Below are positions 39,310 to 48,600 of a stretch of 64,000 bases of DNA, piece by piece. Numbering within the stretch: position 1 is the stretch's first letter; each line of letters opens with the position of its first letter. Where the stretch lies: the NCBI GenBank assembly GCA_900314935.1, contig OMXE01000004.1, positions 62,001-126,000 on the forward strand, written 5' to 3'. The notes below the pieces were generated by a model. The model saw only the letters and a list, made by a program, of their open reading frames with translations. It searched no databases and was not told the DNA's origin. The stretch comes from an uncultured Prevotella sp. (lineage in GTDB: Bacteria; Bacteroidota; Bacteroidia; Bacteroidales; Bacteroidaceae). The position numbers and the translations under genes were made by a program.

Positions 39310-40410
39310 CTATATCAGCAGGTATAACCTATAGAAAACATAGCCTAACAGGACAACCATTGCGATGATCAGGACAGACACCGCTATCTTCAGCACCGTT
39401 CTTGAACGCATGCTGCGCTTGTCCTTCTCGGTGAGCTGCGGCTCGATGCGCTCGGTGGTGGGCTGGTTCTCCTGCTTGGTGGTATTGATGAACTCGATGG
39501 CATTCACCAGGTTTGCATCATTCTCGTTGATGAGCGACTTATACTTCGCGAACTTCACCAGGTCGGCGGTGGTGAACAGGTCGCGCAGCTCGTCAATCAT
39601 CTTCTTGTCCTCTACCTCCTGCAGACGAGCGATGATCTCGCCCGACGTCATCTCCATGGCGTTGAAGCCGAAGCGCTCCTCCATGTATTTACGCAGGGTG
39701 TCGGTAAGACGGGTGTAGTATTCCTTCTGGTTCTCGGAAGCCACCATCCTGTCGGCCTTGATCTTCTCGATCTCGTCCATGGCACGCTGGTGCGGGAGCA
39801 CCTTCTTGATGATGCGTACGCGGGCGATGATGGGTTTGTTCCCCTTCAGACAGATACACAGGTAGAAGGTGAGAACGGTGAGGAAGAGTAAGAGCAGACT
39901 GAGCCAGAACACATCACGCCACTCGCTCCAGAGGAAGGGATTGTTCTGCACATCCTTCGGCGGATAGAAATTCTCAGGATGGAGGGTGTCAACAGGTACT
40001 GTTAATACCTTCAGTGCCAAATTCTTACTCTGGTATTGCTTACCATCTACTTTAACAGGTAATGGGGGTAAGTAATAGAGCTGTTCGTCGAAAGAAGTGA
40101 GGGTGTAGGTCCTGCTCACGCAGATCATCCCGTTGTCTAACTGTGCCGTGTCGGCCTCCGACATATCCAGCACCTCCACACCGGGGGTGATATACTGCGA
40201 CTGCTTGAACTGAGGCAGGATCAACGACTGTCCTTTCTTGTACGACACCTGCAGCTTGAGTTGCGCCTGTTCGCCAATGAGGATCTGGATAGGGTCGATA
40301 GACGACTCCACCTGTACCTGCGCAAACGACGATACAGCGGTCATCACAGCTCCACAGAACACGAGGAGCCTTACAAATAATTGGTCTATATGTCTTGTTC
40401 CCAGTTTCAT
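39310..40410 (-). CDS. Bat-operon membrane protein with BatD-like N-terminus
   Basis: This 366-aa protein has a signal peptide (to about residue 30, SSFA), a beta-sandwich part that resembles the first BatD module (QVESSIDPIQILIGEQAQL), a membrane helix (about 172-192), a helical cytoplasmic part with YTRLTDTLRKYMEERF (about 231-246) and a last membrane helix (about 343-364). Such genes sit between DUF58 and batA in Bacteroidales. Its precise role is unknown. Confidence 0.75.
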   Translation of the reverse strand: MKLGTRHIDQLFVRLLVFCGAVMTAVSSFAQVQVESSIDPIQILIGEQAQLKLQVSYKKGQSLILPQFKQSQYITPGVEVLDMSEADTAQLDNGMICVSRTYTLTSFDEQLYYLPPLPVKVDGKQYQSKNLALKVLTVPVDTLHPENFYPPKDVQNNPFLWSEWRDVFWLSLLLLFLTVLTFYLCICLKGNKPIIARVRIIKKVLPHQRAMDEIEKIKADRMVASENQKEYYTRLTDTLRKYMEERFGFNAMEMTSGEIIARLQEVEDKKMIDELRDLFTTADLVKFAKYKSLINENDANLVNAIEFINTTKQENQPTTERIEPQLTEKDKRSMRSRTVLKIAVSVLIIAMVVLLGYVFYRLYLLI

Positions 40411-40442
40411 TGTTTCATTGTAAATAGCATGAACCGTGACGG

Positions 40443-41312
40443 CTATCCGCGCATCTTGAACAGGAGCAGCAGCTGCTTGACGAAATCTTCGTCGGTTGCC
40501 ATGCTCACATGGTCCACGTTACTCTTGTTGAATGTGTTGATGAGTGCCTGCTGACGACTCAGCCAGTATTGTGTATGGGCTCGACGGAGCTTCTTACTGC
40601 TCGTGTCGATGATCATCTCATGACCTGTTTCCGCATCGCGCACCTTCATCAGTCCTACATCGGGTAAGGTCTTGGCACGCTGATCATATACCTGTATGGC
40701 CACCACATCGTGCTTTCGGTTGCAGATGGTGAGTGCCTGCTCGAAATCATCACGGGTGTAGAAGTCGCTCAACAGGAAGGCCGTACAGCGGCGCTTCATG
40801 ATACCTGTGAGGAACTCAACACCCTTCTTGACATCGGTCTTCCTGCTCTCGGGCTGGAAGTCGAGCATCTCGCGGATGATATAGAGAATGTGCTTACGAC
40901 CTTTCTTCGGCGGGATGTACTTCTCGATCTTGTCGGAGAAGAAGACCACACCGATCTTGTCGTTGTTCTGGATGGCACTGAACGCCAAGGTAGCCGCAAT
41001 CTCCGTCACCATCTCCTTCTTCATCTGGTGCTGCGTACCGAACTCCAAGGATCCGCTGACGTCGATGAGCAACATCACGGTAAGCTCGCGCTCTTCCTCG
41101 AACACCTTGACATAAGGACGGTGGAAGCGTGCGGTTACGTTCCAGTCGATATCGCGCACATCATCACCATACTGATACTCACGCACTTCGCTGAACGCCA
41201 TTCCCCTACCCTTGAAGGCAGAATGGTACTGTCCGGCGAAGATGTTGTTACTCAGTCGGCGTGTCTTGATCTCGATCTTGCGAACCTTCTTCAGTATCTC
41301 AGACGTTTCCAT
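40443..41312 (-). CDS. DUF58 domain protein
   Basis: This 289-aa protein contains the DUF58 signature (FKGRGMAFSEVREYQYGDDVRDIDW, shown around residues 34-58) and a von Willebrand A-like fold with LLIDVSGSLEFG (about 81-92). DUF58 proteins pair with MoxR ATPases and act on or with Bat proteins as chaperone substrates or partners. It lies 33 nt after moxR. Confidence 0.9.
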   Translation of the reverse strand: METSEILKKVRKIEIKTRRLSNNIFAGQYHSAFKGRGMAFSEVREYQYGDDVRDIDWNVTARFHRPYVKVFEEERELTVMLLIDVSGSLEFGTQHQMKKEMVTEIAATLAFSAIQNNDKIGVVFFSDKIEKYIPPKKGRKHILYIIREMLDFQPESRKTDVKKGVEFLTGIMKRRCTAFLLSDFYTRDDFEQALTICNRKHDVVAIQVYDQRAKTLPDVGLMKVRDAETGHEMIIDTSSKKLRRAHTQYWLSRQQALINTFNKSNVDHVSMATDEDFVKQLLLLFKMRG

Positions 41313-41345
41313 CAGTTAAATCCTTCTTCTCGTTCTGACAGGTGA

Positions 41346-42341
41346 TCAGGGTACTTCAACCTTATTGATGATCTTGCTGACGATCTCCTCGCTGGTCACG
41401 TTGGTGGCCTCTGCCTCGTACGACAGACCGATGCGGTGACGAAGTACGTCGTGTGCAACGGCACGGACATCCTCTGGTACGACATAGCCGCGACGCTTGA
41501 TGAAGGCGTAAGCACGGGCTGCCTTGGCCAGGTTGATGGAGGCACGGGGAGAGCCGCCGAAGGTGATGAGCTCCTTGAGCTCGCCCAACTGATAACGGTC
41601 GGGATAACGGGTGGCAAAGACGATATCGGCAATATACTGTTCGATCTTCTCGTCGATATATACCTGCTGAACCACCTGACGGGCGTTGATGATCTCCTGA
41701 GCGGTTGTCACGGGCTTCACCTCGGGCAGTCCGCCAAGGATATTCTCACGGATAATCATCTTCTCTTCCTCAATGGTAGGATAGTCGATGACCACCTTCA
41801 GCATGAATCGGTCGACCTGTGCTTCGGGCAGCGGATAGGTACCTTCCTGCTCGATGGGGTTCTGGGTAGCCATGACCAGGAACGGGTTGGGTAACTGGAA
41901 GGTATCGCTACCAATGGTTACCTGATGCTCCTGCATAGCCTCGAGCAAGGCACTCTGCACCTTCGCCGGGGCACGGTTAATCTCGTCTGCCAGTACGAAG
42001 TTGGCGAACACCGGTCCTTTCTTCACCTGGAACTTCTCTTCCTTCTGCGAGTAGATCATCGTACCGATGACGTCGGCAGGAAGGAGGTCGGGCGTGAACT
42101 GGATACGACTGTAGCCTGCATCAATCAACTGGGCCAGCGTCTTGATGGCTAACGTCTTGGCAAGTCCTGGAACACCTTCAAGCAGAATGTGTCCATCGCT
42201 AAGCAGACCGATGAGGAGGGAGTCGATGAGGTGTTTCTGACCGACGATGACCTGATCCATACCATGAATCAGATTCGTTACAAATGCACTTTGCTGTTCA
42301 ATCCGGATGTTCAATTCGCGGATATCAATTGCTTCTGCCAT
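41346..42341 (-). CDS. MoxR-family AAA+ ATPase
   Basis: This 331-aa ATPase has Walker A GVPGLAKT (about 56-63), Walker [11 protein letters not shown] (about 116-125), sensor 1 [10 protein letters not shown] (about 154-163) and PEAQVDRF arginine-finger region. MoxR proteins are thought to help insert metals or fold von Willebrand A proteins, here BatA and BatB. It is the first gene of the minus-strand Bat operon. The box TACTTTTG (minus, plus 42387-42394) is the probable promoter. Confidence 0.92.
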   Translation of the reverse strand: MAEAIDIRELNIRIEQQSAFVTNLIHGMDQVIVGQKHLIDSLLIGLLSDGHILLEGVPGLAKTLAIKTLAQLIDAGYSRIQFTPDLLPADVIGTMIYSQKEEKFQVKKGPVFANFVLADEINRAPAKVQSALLEAMQEHQVTIGSDTFQLPNPFLVMATQNPIEQEGTYPLPEAQVDRFMLKVVIDYPTIEEEKMIIRENILGGLPEVKPVTTAQEIINARQVVQQVYIDEKIEQYIADIVFATRYPDRYQLGELKELITFGGSPRASINLAKAARAYAFIKRRGYVVPEDVRAVAHDVLRHRIGLSYEAEATNVTSEEIVSKIINKVEVP

Positions 42342-42442
42342 ATTCCTTTATCTATTTATTTTGTGTCTCTTTTTATAAATCCAGCGCAAAAGTAATACAT
42401 TCGGTAATGATAGTCGAAAATTAGTGACTAAATAATATTAAA

Positions 42443-42475
42443 AAAGTTTCTTAAAACTTACTTTTAAGAAACTTT
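42443..42475. terminator. Perfect 14-bp AT-rich hairpin
   Basis: AAAGTTTCTTAAAA (42443-42456) and its reverse complement (42462-42475) flank CTTAC. It lies upstream of moxR and beyond the HU-LysM terminator; it may stop transcription in either direction. Confidence 0.5.
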
Positions 42476-42494
42476 ATATGATTTGTGGAATGAA

Positions 42495-42614
42495 TTGTGG
42501 AGTGTGGAGTGTGGAATGTGGAGTGAGAATAGTACTGAGATACTGTTATCATATACAGAACCACTTGTACTTGAAGCATATCTCACTCCACATTCCACAC
42601 TCCACACTCCACAA
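42495..42614. repeat. Long hairpin element, copy 2
   Basis: The arms 42495-42528 and 42581-42614 are 34 nt perfect inverted repeats of GTGGAGTGTGGAATGTGG type. The 52-nt loop begins ATAGTACTGAGATA and contains CACTTGTACTTGA, homologous to the reverse complement of the loop at 48.9 kb. Confidence 0.85.
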
Positions 42615-42616
42615 AA

Positions 42617-42636
42617 CTGCCCTCTCATGAGGGCAG
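42617..42636 (-). terminator. Terminator of the HU-LysM gene
   Basis: CTGCCCTC (42617-42624) pairs with GAGGGCAG (42629-42636), loop TCAT, 4 nt after the stop codon; on the minus strand TTTTG follows. A nearly identical hairpin follows the YigZ-type gene at 48944-48961. Confidence 0.7.
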
Positions 42637-42640
42637 AAAA

Positions 42641-43927
42641 TCACTTCCTTTTCTTTACCTGTAGCTTGGGGATTTTCAGCTTCATCCCTTCTGTTACTTC
42701 CGATATACCGTTATAGGCCTGGATGTAGCACTCCATGCCGTCGCCCAGGTAGAATTTGGAAATCTTCTTCATGTTCTGTCCAGGCTTCACCGTAATGGTT
42801 TCCTGCGTGCCCACGATGGTATAGGCACCGTTGCTCACCATCGCCTTGGCGTTGTTCACCGTCTGTGAATTGTCGCCCTTGGGTAATGGAGCGGCAGGTG
42901 CTGCAGGAGCGGCTTTATCAGCTGATTGCTGCGCTGCCTGCTTGGCGGCCATGGCAGCATCGAGTTTAGCGGTGTTCTCGCTGGCTTTCTTCAGCTTAGC
43001 CACACGGATCGACTCGTTTCTTGCTTCATGAGCACGGGTGATGGAATCGACTCTTGCCTTGATCTTGGCGTCGCGGGCTCTTTCCATCGAGTCTTCTGCA
43101 TAGATCGAATCGATCATGGTGCTGTCAACAAACTCTCCTTGGATCATCTCTGTCTTTTCAACAGGAATGAATTTCATAGGTGCGAATCGCTTACCGACAT
43201 AGTAACCGCCCGCAAATCCAATAGCTGTGCAGATGATCAGCGCTGCCAGCCATTTCCAAACGTTTGATTTTTCTTCTTCCATAATGGTATCTTCAGTTGT
43301 TTCGTTATTGTTGTTTTCTTCAGTTTCAGTGTTTTCGGGGTCTAAGAGAGGGGTGATGGGGGGTTCATCATTGATGGGTTGTTCGATGATGGGTTGTTCA
43401 ACGATGGGCTGTTCAACGATGGGCTCAATGGGCTTAATAGGCTTAATAGGCTTGATAGGCTCAATGGGCGTTTCGATGATAGGTTCTTCGGGGGCCGGTT
43501 CTTCGTTTATGGGCTCAGTGAGCCCATATACGGCAGGCTCTTCGGCAACAGGTTCTTCAATGATGGGCTCTTCATCAGCGGGCTCTTCGGGGATGTCACT
43601 GAAATCCACACCGTCGTTGAGAACAACGGTTTCGAACTGCGAGAAGGGGCGGTTCACAAGTTCACGCATGGCAGCATCGGGTGTGAAGGTAATCTTGTTT
43701 CTGCCTTCAATCACAAAGCGGTCGCCCGTCTGCACATTCACGCTCTCACGGTCCTTGGTGTCGATCACCTTGAACGTACCCAAGCCACTGATCTTCAGCA
43801 GCTTCTCGTCCTTCAGTACCTCATTGATAAGATCCACCAATTCGTTGACGAACTGGACGTTCTTCTTTCGCGACAGACCGTTCTTCTGGGCGAGCAGATT
43901 GACCAAGTCTTGTTTTGTCTTAACCAT
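42641..43927 (-). CDS. HU-family protein fused to a membrane helix and LysM domain
   Basis: This 428-aa protein has an HU/IHF-type DNA-binding domain (residues 1-95, with KISGLGTFKV at 46-55), an acidic proline-rich linker with short repeats (EEP.., IKPIKPIKPIEPI, VEQPIVEQPI; about 110-195), one membrane helix (about 223-245), an Ala/Lys-rich coiled-coil stretch (about 265-345) and a C-terminal LysM domain (about 370-425). The N-terminus would lie in the cytoplasm and the LysM in the periplasm, so the protein could tie the nucleoid to peptidoglycan. It overlaps the upstream HU gene by 8 nt. Such fusions occur in Bacteroidetes, but their role is not settled. Confidence 0.8.
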   Translation of the reverse strand: MVKTKQDLVNLLAQKNGLSRKKNVQFVNELVDLINEVLKDEKLLKISGLGTFKVIDTKDRESVNVQTGDRFVIEGRNKITFTPDAAMRELVNRPFSQFETVVLNDGVDFSDIPEEPADEEPIIEEPVAEEPAVYGLTEPINEEPAPEEPIIETPIEPIKPIKPIKPIEPIVEQPIVEQPIIEQPINDEPPITPLLDPENTETEENNNNETTEDTIMEEEKSNVWKWLAALIICTAIGFAGGYYVGKRFAPMKFIPVEKTEMIQGEFVDSTMIDSIYAEDSMERARDAKIKARVDSITRAHEARNESIRVAKLKKASENTAKLDAAMAAKQAAQQSADKAAPAAPAAPLPKGDNSQTVNNAKAMVSNGAYTIVGTQETITVKPGQNMKKISKFYLGDGMECYIQAYNGISEVTEGMKLKIPKLQVKKRK

Positions 43928-44213
43928 TCTCTTCCCCTCCGTTCTTTAGTTTTTCCTTGATGGAAGGAATCGGTTTAAAGCCAAGTACCAGTTTGGGAGG
44001 AACAAGCATGCGCTTATGCGTGGATGGATTGATGATGATGCGCTCCATCCGCTTCTTGACCTCAAAGGTACCAAAACCGGGAATCATGAAAGGTTCACCC
44101 GACTGAAACTCCTCGTTCATGACTTCAATCAGGGATTTCACCATTCGTTGCGCTTCAGCGTTGGTGCATTCCAGGCGTTGAGACAGTTCTTTGATGAAAT
44201 TCTTGTTCGTCAT
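43920..44213 (-). CDS. HU/IHF-family DNA-binding protein
   Basis: This 97-aa HU/IHF-type protein has helices 1-40 and the conserved MIPGFGTFEVKKR (43-55) leading into the DNA-binding arm (IINPSTHKRMLVPPK). It compacts or bends DNA as a dimer. Its stop overlaps the start of the HU-LysM gene and its start overlaps the rimO stop, so the three are translationally coupled. A heterodimer with the HU domain of its neighbour is plausible. Confidence 0.88.
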   Translation of the reverse strand: MTNKNFIKELSQRLECTNAEAQRMVKSLIEVMNEEFQSGEPFMIPGFGTFEVKKRMERIIINPSTHKRMLVPPKLVLGFKPIPSIKEKLKNGGEENG

Positions 44214-45520
44214 CTCTTATTTGTATTTACCGATGCATAGAGATCAAACTCTTCTGCACCTGTGATTGTAGTATCGTAAAACGTACCGATGCGGAGCGTG
44301 CGTTCGGCAGCTGGTATGAGCACCTCAGGATCCACCTCGGGTGAAGAGAACTCCGTGCGCCCGATATAGTAATCGCCTTCCTTCCGGTCGATGATCACGC
44401 GCATGGTGGTTCCCACCTTGGCAGCCTGGATCTCGGCACTGATCTCCTGCTGCAATGCCATCAGCTTACTGAGTCGTTCCTGCTTCACTTCCTCAGGAAC
44501 ATCATCTGTATAGTGCTCAGCGCTATAAGTGCCTTCTTCTTCTGAATAGGCAAAGGCGCCCATGCACTCGAAACGTGCCCAGCGCACGAATTCCATGAGT
44601 TCGTTAAAATCCTCTTCGGTCTCGCCGGGGAAGCCCACCATGAGTGTGGTTCTGAGATGGATACCAGGTACACGCTCGCGGATGAGCTGAATGAGACGGA
44701 TGGTTTCGTCCTTGGTAACCTGTCGTTTCATGGAGTCGAGCATATGGTCGGAGATGTGCTGCAAGGCAATGTCGAGATACTTGCACACATTGTCTTTCTC
44801 CCTGATCACATCCAGCAGTTCCACAGGGAAGCGGGTTGGATAGGCGTAATGCAGCCGGATCCATTTCACACCGGGTATGTCGGCCATGGCGGAGATCAGT
44901 TCCGCAATGTGATGCTTGCCGTCGATATCAAGTCCGTAGAAGGTAAGTTCCTGGGCAATGACCTGGAATTCCTTCACGCCCTTGGCCACCAGTTCGCGCA
45001 CTTCCTGCAGGATCTCTTCCTGCGGACGACTCACATGCTTACCTGTAATAATAGGAATGGCGCAATAGGCACAATGGCGATCGCACCCCTCACTGATCTT
45101 CAGGTAGGCATAGTGGTGCGGCGTGGTGAGATGGCGCTGGTAGGTATTATCAGCCACCCGCTCATGACAGAGGTCGGCTATGAGTTCCCTGTAGTTGAAC
45201 TTCCCATAGAGCTTATCCACTTCGGGCAGTTCCTGTTGCAGTTCCTTGGGATAGCGCTGCGACAGGCAACCCATCACGAACAGTTTTCTGAGCTTTCCTT
45301 CCTTCTTCCGTTGAATCATCTCCAGAATGGTGTTGATGCTCTCTTCCTTGGCATCAGCTATGAACCCACAGGTGTTCACGACAACGATCTCCCCGCGGGG
45401 ATTCCGACTGTCGTGCACACAATGGTAGCCGTTCTCTTCGAACAGCTTCATGAGAATCTCGCTGTCAACAAGATTCTTGGAACAACCCATTGTGATGATA
45501 TCAACCTGATTCTTAATCAT
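44210..45520 (-). CDS. rimO: Ribosomal protein S12 methylthiotransferase RimO
   Basis: This 436-aa radical SAM enzyme has an N-terminal UPF0004 domain (MGCSKNLVDSE; cysteines at GCSKN, NTCGF and MGCLS bind one Fe-S cluster), the radical SAM motif CDRHCAYC (about 145-152) and a C-terminal TRAM domain (about 370-430). It adds a methylthio group to an aspartate of S12. It overlaps ftsY by 8 nt and the HU gene by 4 nt. Confidence 0.93.
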   Translation of the reverse strand: MIKNQVDIITMGCSKNLVDSEILMKLFEENGYHCVHDSRNPRGEIVVVNTCGFIADAKEESINTILEMIQRKKEGKLRKLFVMGCLSQRYPKELQQELPEVDKLYGKFNYRELIADLCHERVADNTYQRHLTTPHHYAYLKISEGCDRHCAYCAIPIITGKHVSRPQEEILQEVRELVAKGVKEFQVIAQELTFYGLDIDGKHHIAELISAMADIPGVKWIRLHYAYPTRFPVELLDVIREKDNVCKYLDIALQHISDHMLDSMKRQVTKDETIRLIQLIRERVPGIHLRTTLMVGFPGETEEDFNELMEFVRWARFECMGAFAYSEEEGTYSAEHYTDDVPEEVKQERLSKLMALQQEISAEIQAAKVGTTMRVIIDRKEGDYYIGRTEFSSPEVDPEVLIPAAERTLRIGTFYDTTITGAEEFDLYASVNTNKR

Positions 45521-46466
45521 TGAATAAGGAATTCACGAACTGTTTCTTATTGAACAACTGAAGATCTTCCATGCCTTCACCCAAGCCGATGTATTTGACG
45601 GGCACCTTCAGCTGATCGGAGATACCGATAACCACACCACCTTTGGCCGTTCCGTCAAGCTTGGTGATAGCCAATGAGGTGATCTGGGTAACGGCCGAGA
45701 ACTGCTTGGCCTGTTCAAAGGCGTTCTGTCCGGTACTGCCATCGAGCACGAGCATCACCTCGTCGGGTGCTTCGGGCAGCACTTTCTTCATCACGTCCTT
45801 GATCTTTTTCAGCTCGTTCATCAAGCCCACCTTGTTATGCAGACGACCGGCTGTATCAATCAGTACCACATCAGCATCATTGGCTTTGGCCGAACTCAGT
45901 GTGTCAAAGGCCACACTGGCGGGATCGGCACCCATCTGCTGCTTGACAACAGGTACGCCCACACGCTCTCCCCAGATGCACAACTGCTCAACGGCAGCGG
46001 CGCGGAAGGTATCGGCGGCACCCAGATAGACCTTCTTACCCGCCTTCTTGAACTGATAGGCCAGCTTGCCGATGGTGGTTGTCTTACCCACTCCATTCAC
46101 ACCTACTACAAGAATCACGTAGGGCTTATGGTCGGAGGGAAGGTCCCAGTTATCATTATCGTCCGAGTGGTTCTCTGACAACAGACTGGCGATTTCATCA
46201 CGCAGAATACCGTTGAGTTCCGAGGTGGATACATACTTATCGCGAGCCACACGATCCTCAATGCGGTGGATGATCTTCAATGTTGTATCAACACCCACAT
46301 CACTGGTAATCAAGATCTCTTCCAGGTCGTCCAAGACATCATCATCCACCTTGGATTTACCTGCCACAGCTCGGGTAAGCTTCGAGAATACGCTTTGCTT
46401 GGTTTTTTCCAGTCCCTTGTCTAGCGTTTCCTTTTTCTCCTTATTGAATAATCCAAATAATCCCAT
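45513..46466 (-). CDS. ftsY: Signal recognition particle receptor FtsY
   Basis: From the ATG at 46466 (MGLFGLFNKEKKETLDKGL) this is a 317-aa NG-domain GTPase. G1 is GVNGVGKTTT (about 121-130), DTFRAAAVEQL (about 152-162), DTAGR (about 204-208) and TKLDGTAKGG (about 264-273). A longer upstream start would cross the promoter box. FtsY docks SRP-ribosome complexes on the membrane. The long acidic N-terminal domain of E. coli FtsY is absent, as usual for the phylum. A TAACTTTG box lies at 46484-46491 on the minus strand. Confidence 0.93.
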   Translation of the reverse strand: MGLFGLFNKEKKETLDKGLEKTKQSVFSKLTRAVAGKSKVDDDVLDDLEEILITSDVGVDTTLKIIHRIEDRVARDKYVSTSELNGILRDEIASLLSENHSDDNDNWDLPSDHKPYVILVVGVNGVGKTTTIGKLAYQFKKAGKKVYLGAADTFRAAAVEQLCIWGERVGVPVVKQQMGADPASVAFDTLSSAKANDADVVLIDTAGRLHNKVGLMNELKKIKDVMKKVLPEAPDEVMLVLDGSTGQNAFEQAKQFSAVTQITSLAITKLDGTAKGGVVIGISDQLKVPVKYIGLGEGMEDLQLFNKKQFVNSLFND

Positions 46467-46536
46467 ATTGCAATATTTGACGGCAAAGTTAATAATTATT
46501 TCCCAAACAACCATCGGATGCGAAGGAAAAAACAAA

Positions 46537-46566
46537 AAAAAGAGCCGCAACGTCGTTGCAGCTCTT
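46537..46566 (-). terminator. Terminator after the rpmB-rpmG-DUF4295 genes
   Basis: On the minus strand AGAGC..GCAACG..CGTTGC..GCTCT forms a stem of 11 bp with one mismatch (plus 46541-46565) followed by TTTTTTTTGTTTTTT. It lies about 20 nt after the DUF4295 stop and separates it from ftsY. Confidence 0.8.
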
Positions 46567-46586
46567 TCATATATGGATTCTATCAA

Positions 46587-46745
46587 TTAGTTCTTGAAGA
46601 AATCTTTCACGTCCTCATTGGGAACCATCTGCTCATTGAAGATGTAAGCACCAGTCTTGGGGCTCTTCACCATCTTGATAACCTTAGTATATGCGCGACC
46701 GTCCTTCGAACCTTCGTGGAGGGTTGCCACTGTTTTCTTTGCCAT
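46587..46745 (-). CDS. DUF4295 small protein
   Basis: The ATG at 46745 opens a 52-codon frame (MAKKTVATLHEGSKDGRAYT...EDVKDFFKN). This matches DUF4295, a basic mini-protein always found next to rpmG in Bacteroidetes and thought to be a ribosome-associated protein. It lies 11 nt after rpmG. Confidence 0.85.
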   Translation of the reverse strand: MAKKTVATLHEGSKDGRAYTKVIKMVKSPKTGAYIFNEQMVPNEDVKDFFKN

Positions 46746-46756
46746 AGTCTATCTTA

Positions 46757-46948
46757 TTATTTGATTTCCTTATGAACAGTCATTCTCTTCAGAATGGGAT
46801 TATACTTCTTCATCTCCAGTCTCTCCGGAGTGTTCTTACGGTTCTTGGTCGTGACATAACGACTTGTTCCAGGAAGACCACTGCTCTTCATCTCAGTGCA
46901 CTCCAGGATAACCTGTACTCTATTACCTTTAGCTTTCTTTGATGCCAT
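46757..46948 (-). CDS. rpmG: 50S ribosomal protein L33
   Basis: This 63-aa basic protein ([19 protein letters not shown]...) matches bL33, including [20 protein letters not shown]. The zinc-binding cysteine pairs of the C+ form are absent (only one Cys), so this is the zinc-free form. It lies 12 nt after rpmB. Confidence 0.95.
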   Translation of the reverse strand: MASKKAKGNRVQVILECTEMKSSGLPGTSRYVTTKNRKNTPERLEMKKYNPILKRMTVHKEIK

Positions 46949-46960
46949 TTTTTATCCTCC

Positions 46961-47218
46961 TTAAATCACTTTAATGTCCTTCCAGTCAACATAGCCTTTG
47001 CTAACAGCCTGCTTCAGGGCTGCATCAAGACCTACTTTATTAATAATACGCAAACCGGCAGCACTAATCTTAAGTCTGATCCAGCACTGCTCCTCTACAT
47101 AGTAGAACTTCTTGCTGAACAGGTTTACGTCAAAGCTGCGCTTTGTGCGGTGCTTCGAGTGGGAAACATTGTTGCCGATCATGGCTTTCTTCCCTGTAAT
47201 CTGACAAATCTTCGACAT
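46961..47218 (-). CDS. rpmB: 50S ribosomal protein L28
   Basis: This 85-aa protein ([27 protein letters not shown]...) is a standard bL28 with the N-terminal C-x-(n)-GKK...G..VSHS..KTKR signature. It is the first gene of the rpmB-rpmG-DUF4295 operon. Confidence 0.95.
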   Translation of the reverse strand: MSKICQITGKKAMIGNNVSHSKHRTKRSFDVNLFSKKFYYVEEQCWIRLKISAAGLRIINKVGLDAALKQAVSKGYVDWKDIKVI

Positions 47219-47270
47219 TGCTATCTACGTTTTTTACGATCGTTTTTTGATACTTATTCCAAACAGGGTG

Positions 47271-47302
47271 CAAAATTACGAACTTTTTATGAAATCACAA
47301 AA
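47271..47302 (-). promoter_or_regulatory. Promoter of rpmB
   Basis: On the minus strand TAATTTTG (plus 47271-47278) lies 19 nt downstream of TTTTG (plus 47298-47302). Confidence 0.65.
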
Positions 47303-47367
47303 CATTTCTTTAAATAATCTTAGTTATTAAGGTTTTTTTTCGTTTATCTTCGGCAAAAATGATTTTT

Positions 47368-47400
47368 TTTGGAAGTATCGTGTAGTTTTTCGTATCTTTG
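47368..47400 (+). promoter_or_regulatory. Promoter of the ECF sigma gene
   Basis: TTTG at 47368-47371 and TATCTTTG at 47393-47400 with 21 nt between. Confidence 0.65.
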
Positions 47401-47448
47401 CAGCGTCTAATGGGCAAAAAATCAAATCATTGAAAAGAACAGAAGACA

Positions 47449-47928
47449 ATGACAACATTAGAAAAAAAGTTTGCGCAAACCGTAACGGAACACAAGAGCA
47501 CCATCTATACCGTGTGCTACATGTTCTCGCAAGATGCCGACGAGGTGAACGATCTGTTCCAGGAGGTACTAGTGAATCTGTGGAAAGGATTCGAGAGCTT
47601 CGAGCATCGCAGTGACATCAGGACGTGGATCTACCGTGTCGCCCTCAACACCTGTATCACCATAGACAGGAAGAAGCGACGCATGGCTACCGCCCGTCTG
47701 ACCATGGACATCAACCTCTTTGAAGACCGCGACGAGGACACGCGTCAGGTGGACATGCTCCACAAGCGTATCGCCAAGTTGCAACCCTTCGACCGGGCGA
47801 TTGTTCTACTCTGGCTCGAGAATCTCTCGTATGAGGAAATCGGACAGATTGTCGGAATCACTACTAAGAACGTCAGTGTGCGTCTGTTCAGAATCAGAGA
47901 GCAGTTAAAAAACATGTCTAACGATTAA
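47449..47928 (+). CDS. ECF-type RNA polymerase sigma factor
   Basis: This 159-aa sigma-70-family protein has region 2 (AQDADEVNDLFQEVLVNLWKG-like, about 28-48, with DLFQEV and RTWIYRVALNTC for -10 recognition) and region 4 (LSYEEIGQIVGITTKNVSVRLFRIREQLK, shown around 122-150). The housekeeping-type promoter ahead of it suggests constant expression. The downstream gene 13 nt later codes for a membrane protein that may act as its anti-sigma partner. Confidence 0.9.
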   Translation: MTTLEKKFAQTVTEHKSTIYTVCYMFSQDADEVNDLFQEVLVNLWKGFESFEHRSDIRTWIYRVALNTCITIDRKKRRMATARLTMDINLFEDRDEDTRQVDMLHKRIAKLQPFDRAIVLLWLENLSYEEIGQIVGITTKNVSVRLFRIREQLKNMSND

Positions 47929-47941
47929 AAAATTACCCATT

Positions 47942-48529
47942 ATGAACAACGGAATTGAATTAGAGAATATGCGCGAGCAGATGAATACCTTGAAGAAGAA
48001 GCTGGACAAGCAGGAGATCATCAACGACAACCTGATCCGTCAGTCGCTCAAGCGCAACACAAACAGTATCAACCGCCGCTACACCGTGTGCAGCATCGTC
48101 AGTCTGCTGTTAATCCCCTATGGCTACTGGGCTTTCGTGAAACTCAACGGCTCTTCATTAGGCGTATGGATCTCGTTAAGCATCTTGATGCTGGTGGTGT
48201 TCGGATACACGCTTTATACCGGTAGGTTTATCCGTAACAAGAACATGTATAACAGGAACCTGGTTGATGCTTCACAGAAAGTGGCTAAGGCCAAGAAGCT
48301 GGATAAGGACTGGCTGATGTTCGGTATTCCGGCAGGTATTCTGTGGTTCGGCTATTTCATCTTCGACACCTACATGAAGAATCCCGATAACAACTTCTTG
48401 TTCTTTGCCATTACGATGTGTGTATGTGCCATCTTGGGCGGTTTCATCGGACTGAAGATTCATGACCGGAACCAGGAGAACTATCAGGAGATCATCGACC
48501 AGATTGAAGACGTTACCTCTTCTGAATGA
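47942..48529 (+). CDS. Membrane protein paired with the sigma factor
   Basis: This 195-aa protein has an N-terminal coiled coil (about 7-38), two membrane helices (about 48-68 and 73-92), a basic loop, and two more helices (about 125-143 and 150-168), ending in an acidic tail. No zinc-binding anti-sigma motif is seen. Position suggests a membrane anti-sigma or regulator of the ECF factor; this is inference. Confidence 0.6.
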   Translation: MNNGIELENMREQMNTLKKKLDKQEIINDNLIRQSLKRNTNSINRRYTVCSIVSLLLIPYGYWAFVKLNGSSLGVWISLSILMLVVFGYTLYTGRFIRNKNMYNRNLVDASQKVAKAKKLDKDWLMFGIPAGILWFGYFIFDTYMKNPDNNFLFFAITMCVCAILGGFIGLKIHDRNQENYQEIIDQIEDVTSSE

Positions 48530-48562
48530 CATTTCCAGATCCTCAAGTTAATGTGTATATAC

Positions 48563-48600
48563 AAAAACAGGGAACCATTACGGCTCCCTGTTTTATTTTG
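48563..48600. terminator. Bidirectional terminator between the membrane-protein gene and tRNA-Ser
   Basis: AAAACAGGGA.CC and GG.TCCCTGTTTT flank ATTAC and are followed by ATTTTG on the plus side. It can serve the plus-strand sigma operon and the minus-strand tRNA. Confidence 0.7.

Larger units (their letters stand above)
42342..42640. other. Intergenic region with two large hairpins
   Basis: Between moxR and the HU-LysM gene there are 299 bp without a gene: the moxR promoter, a perfect AT-rich hairpin (42443-42475), the long hairpin element (42495-42614) and a terminator (42617-42636). Confidence 0.75.
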
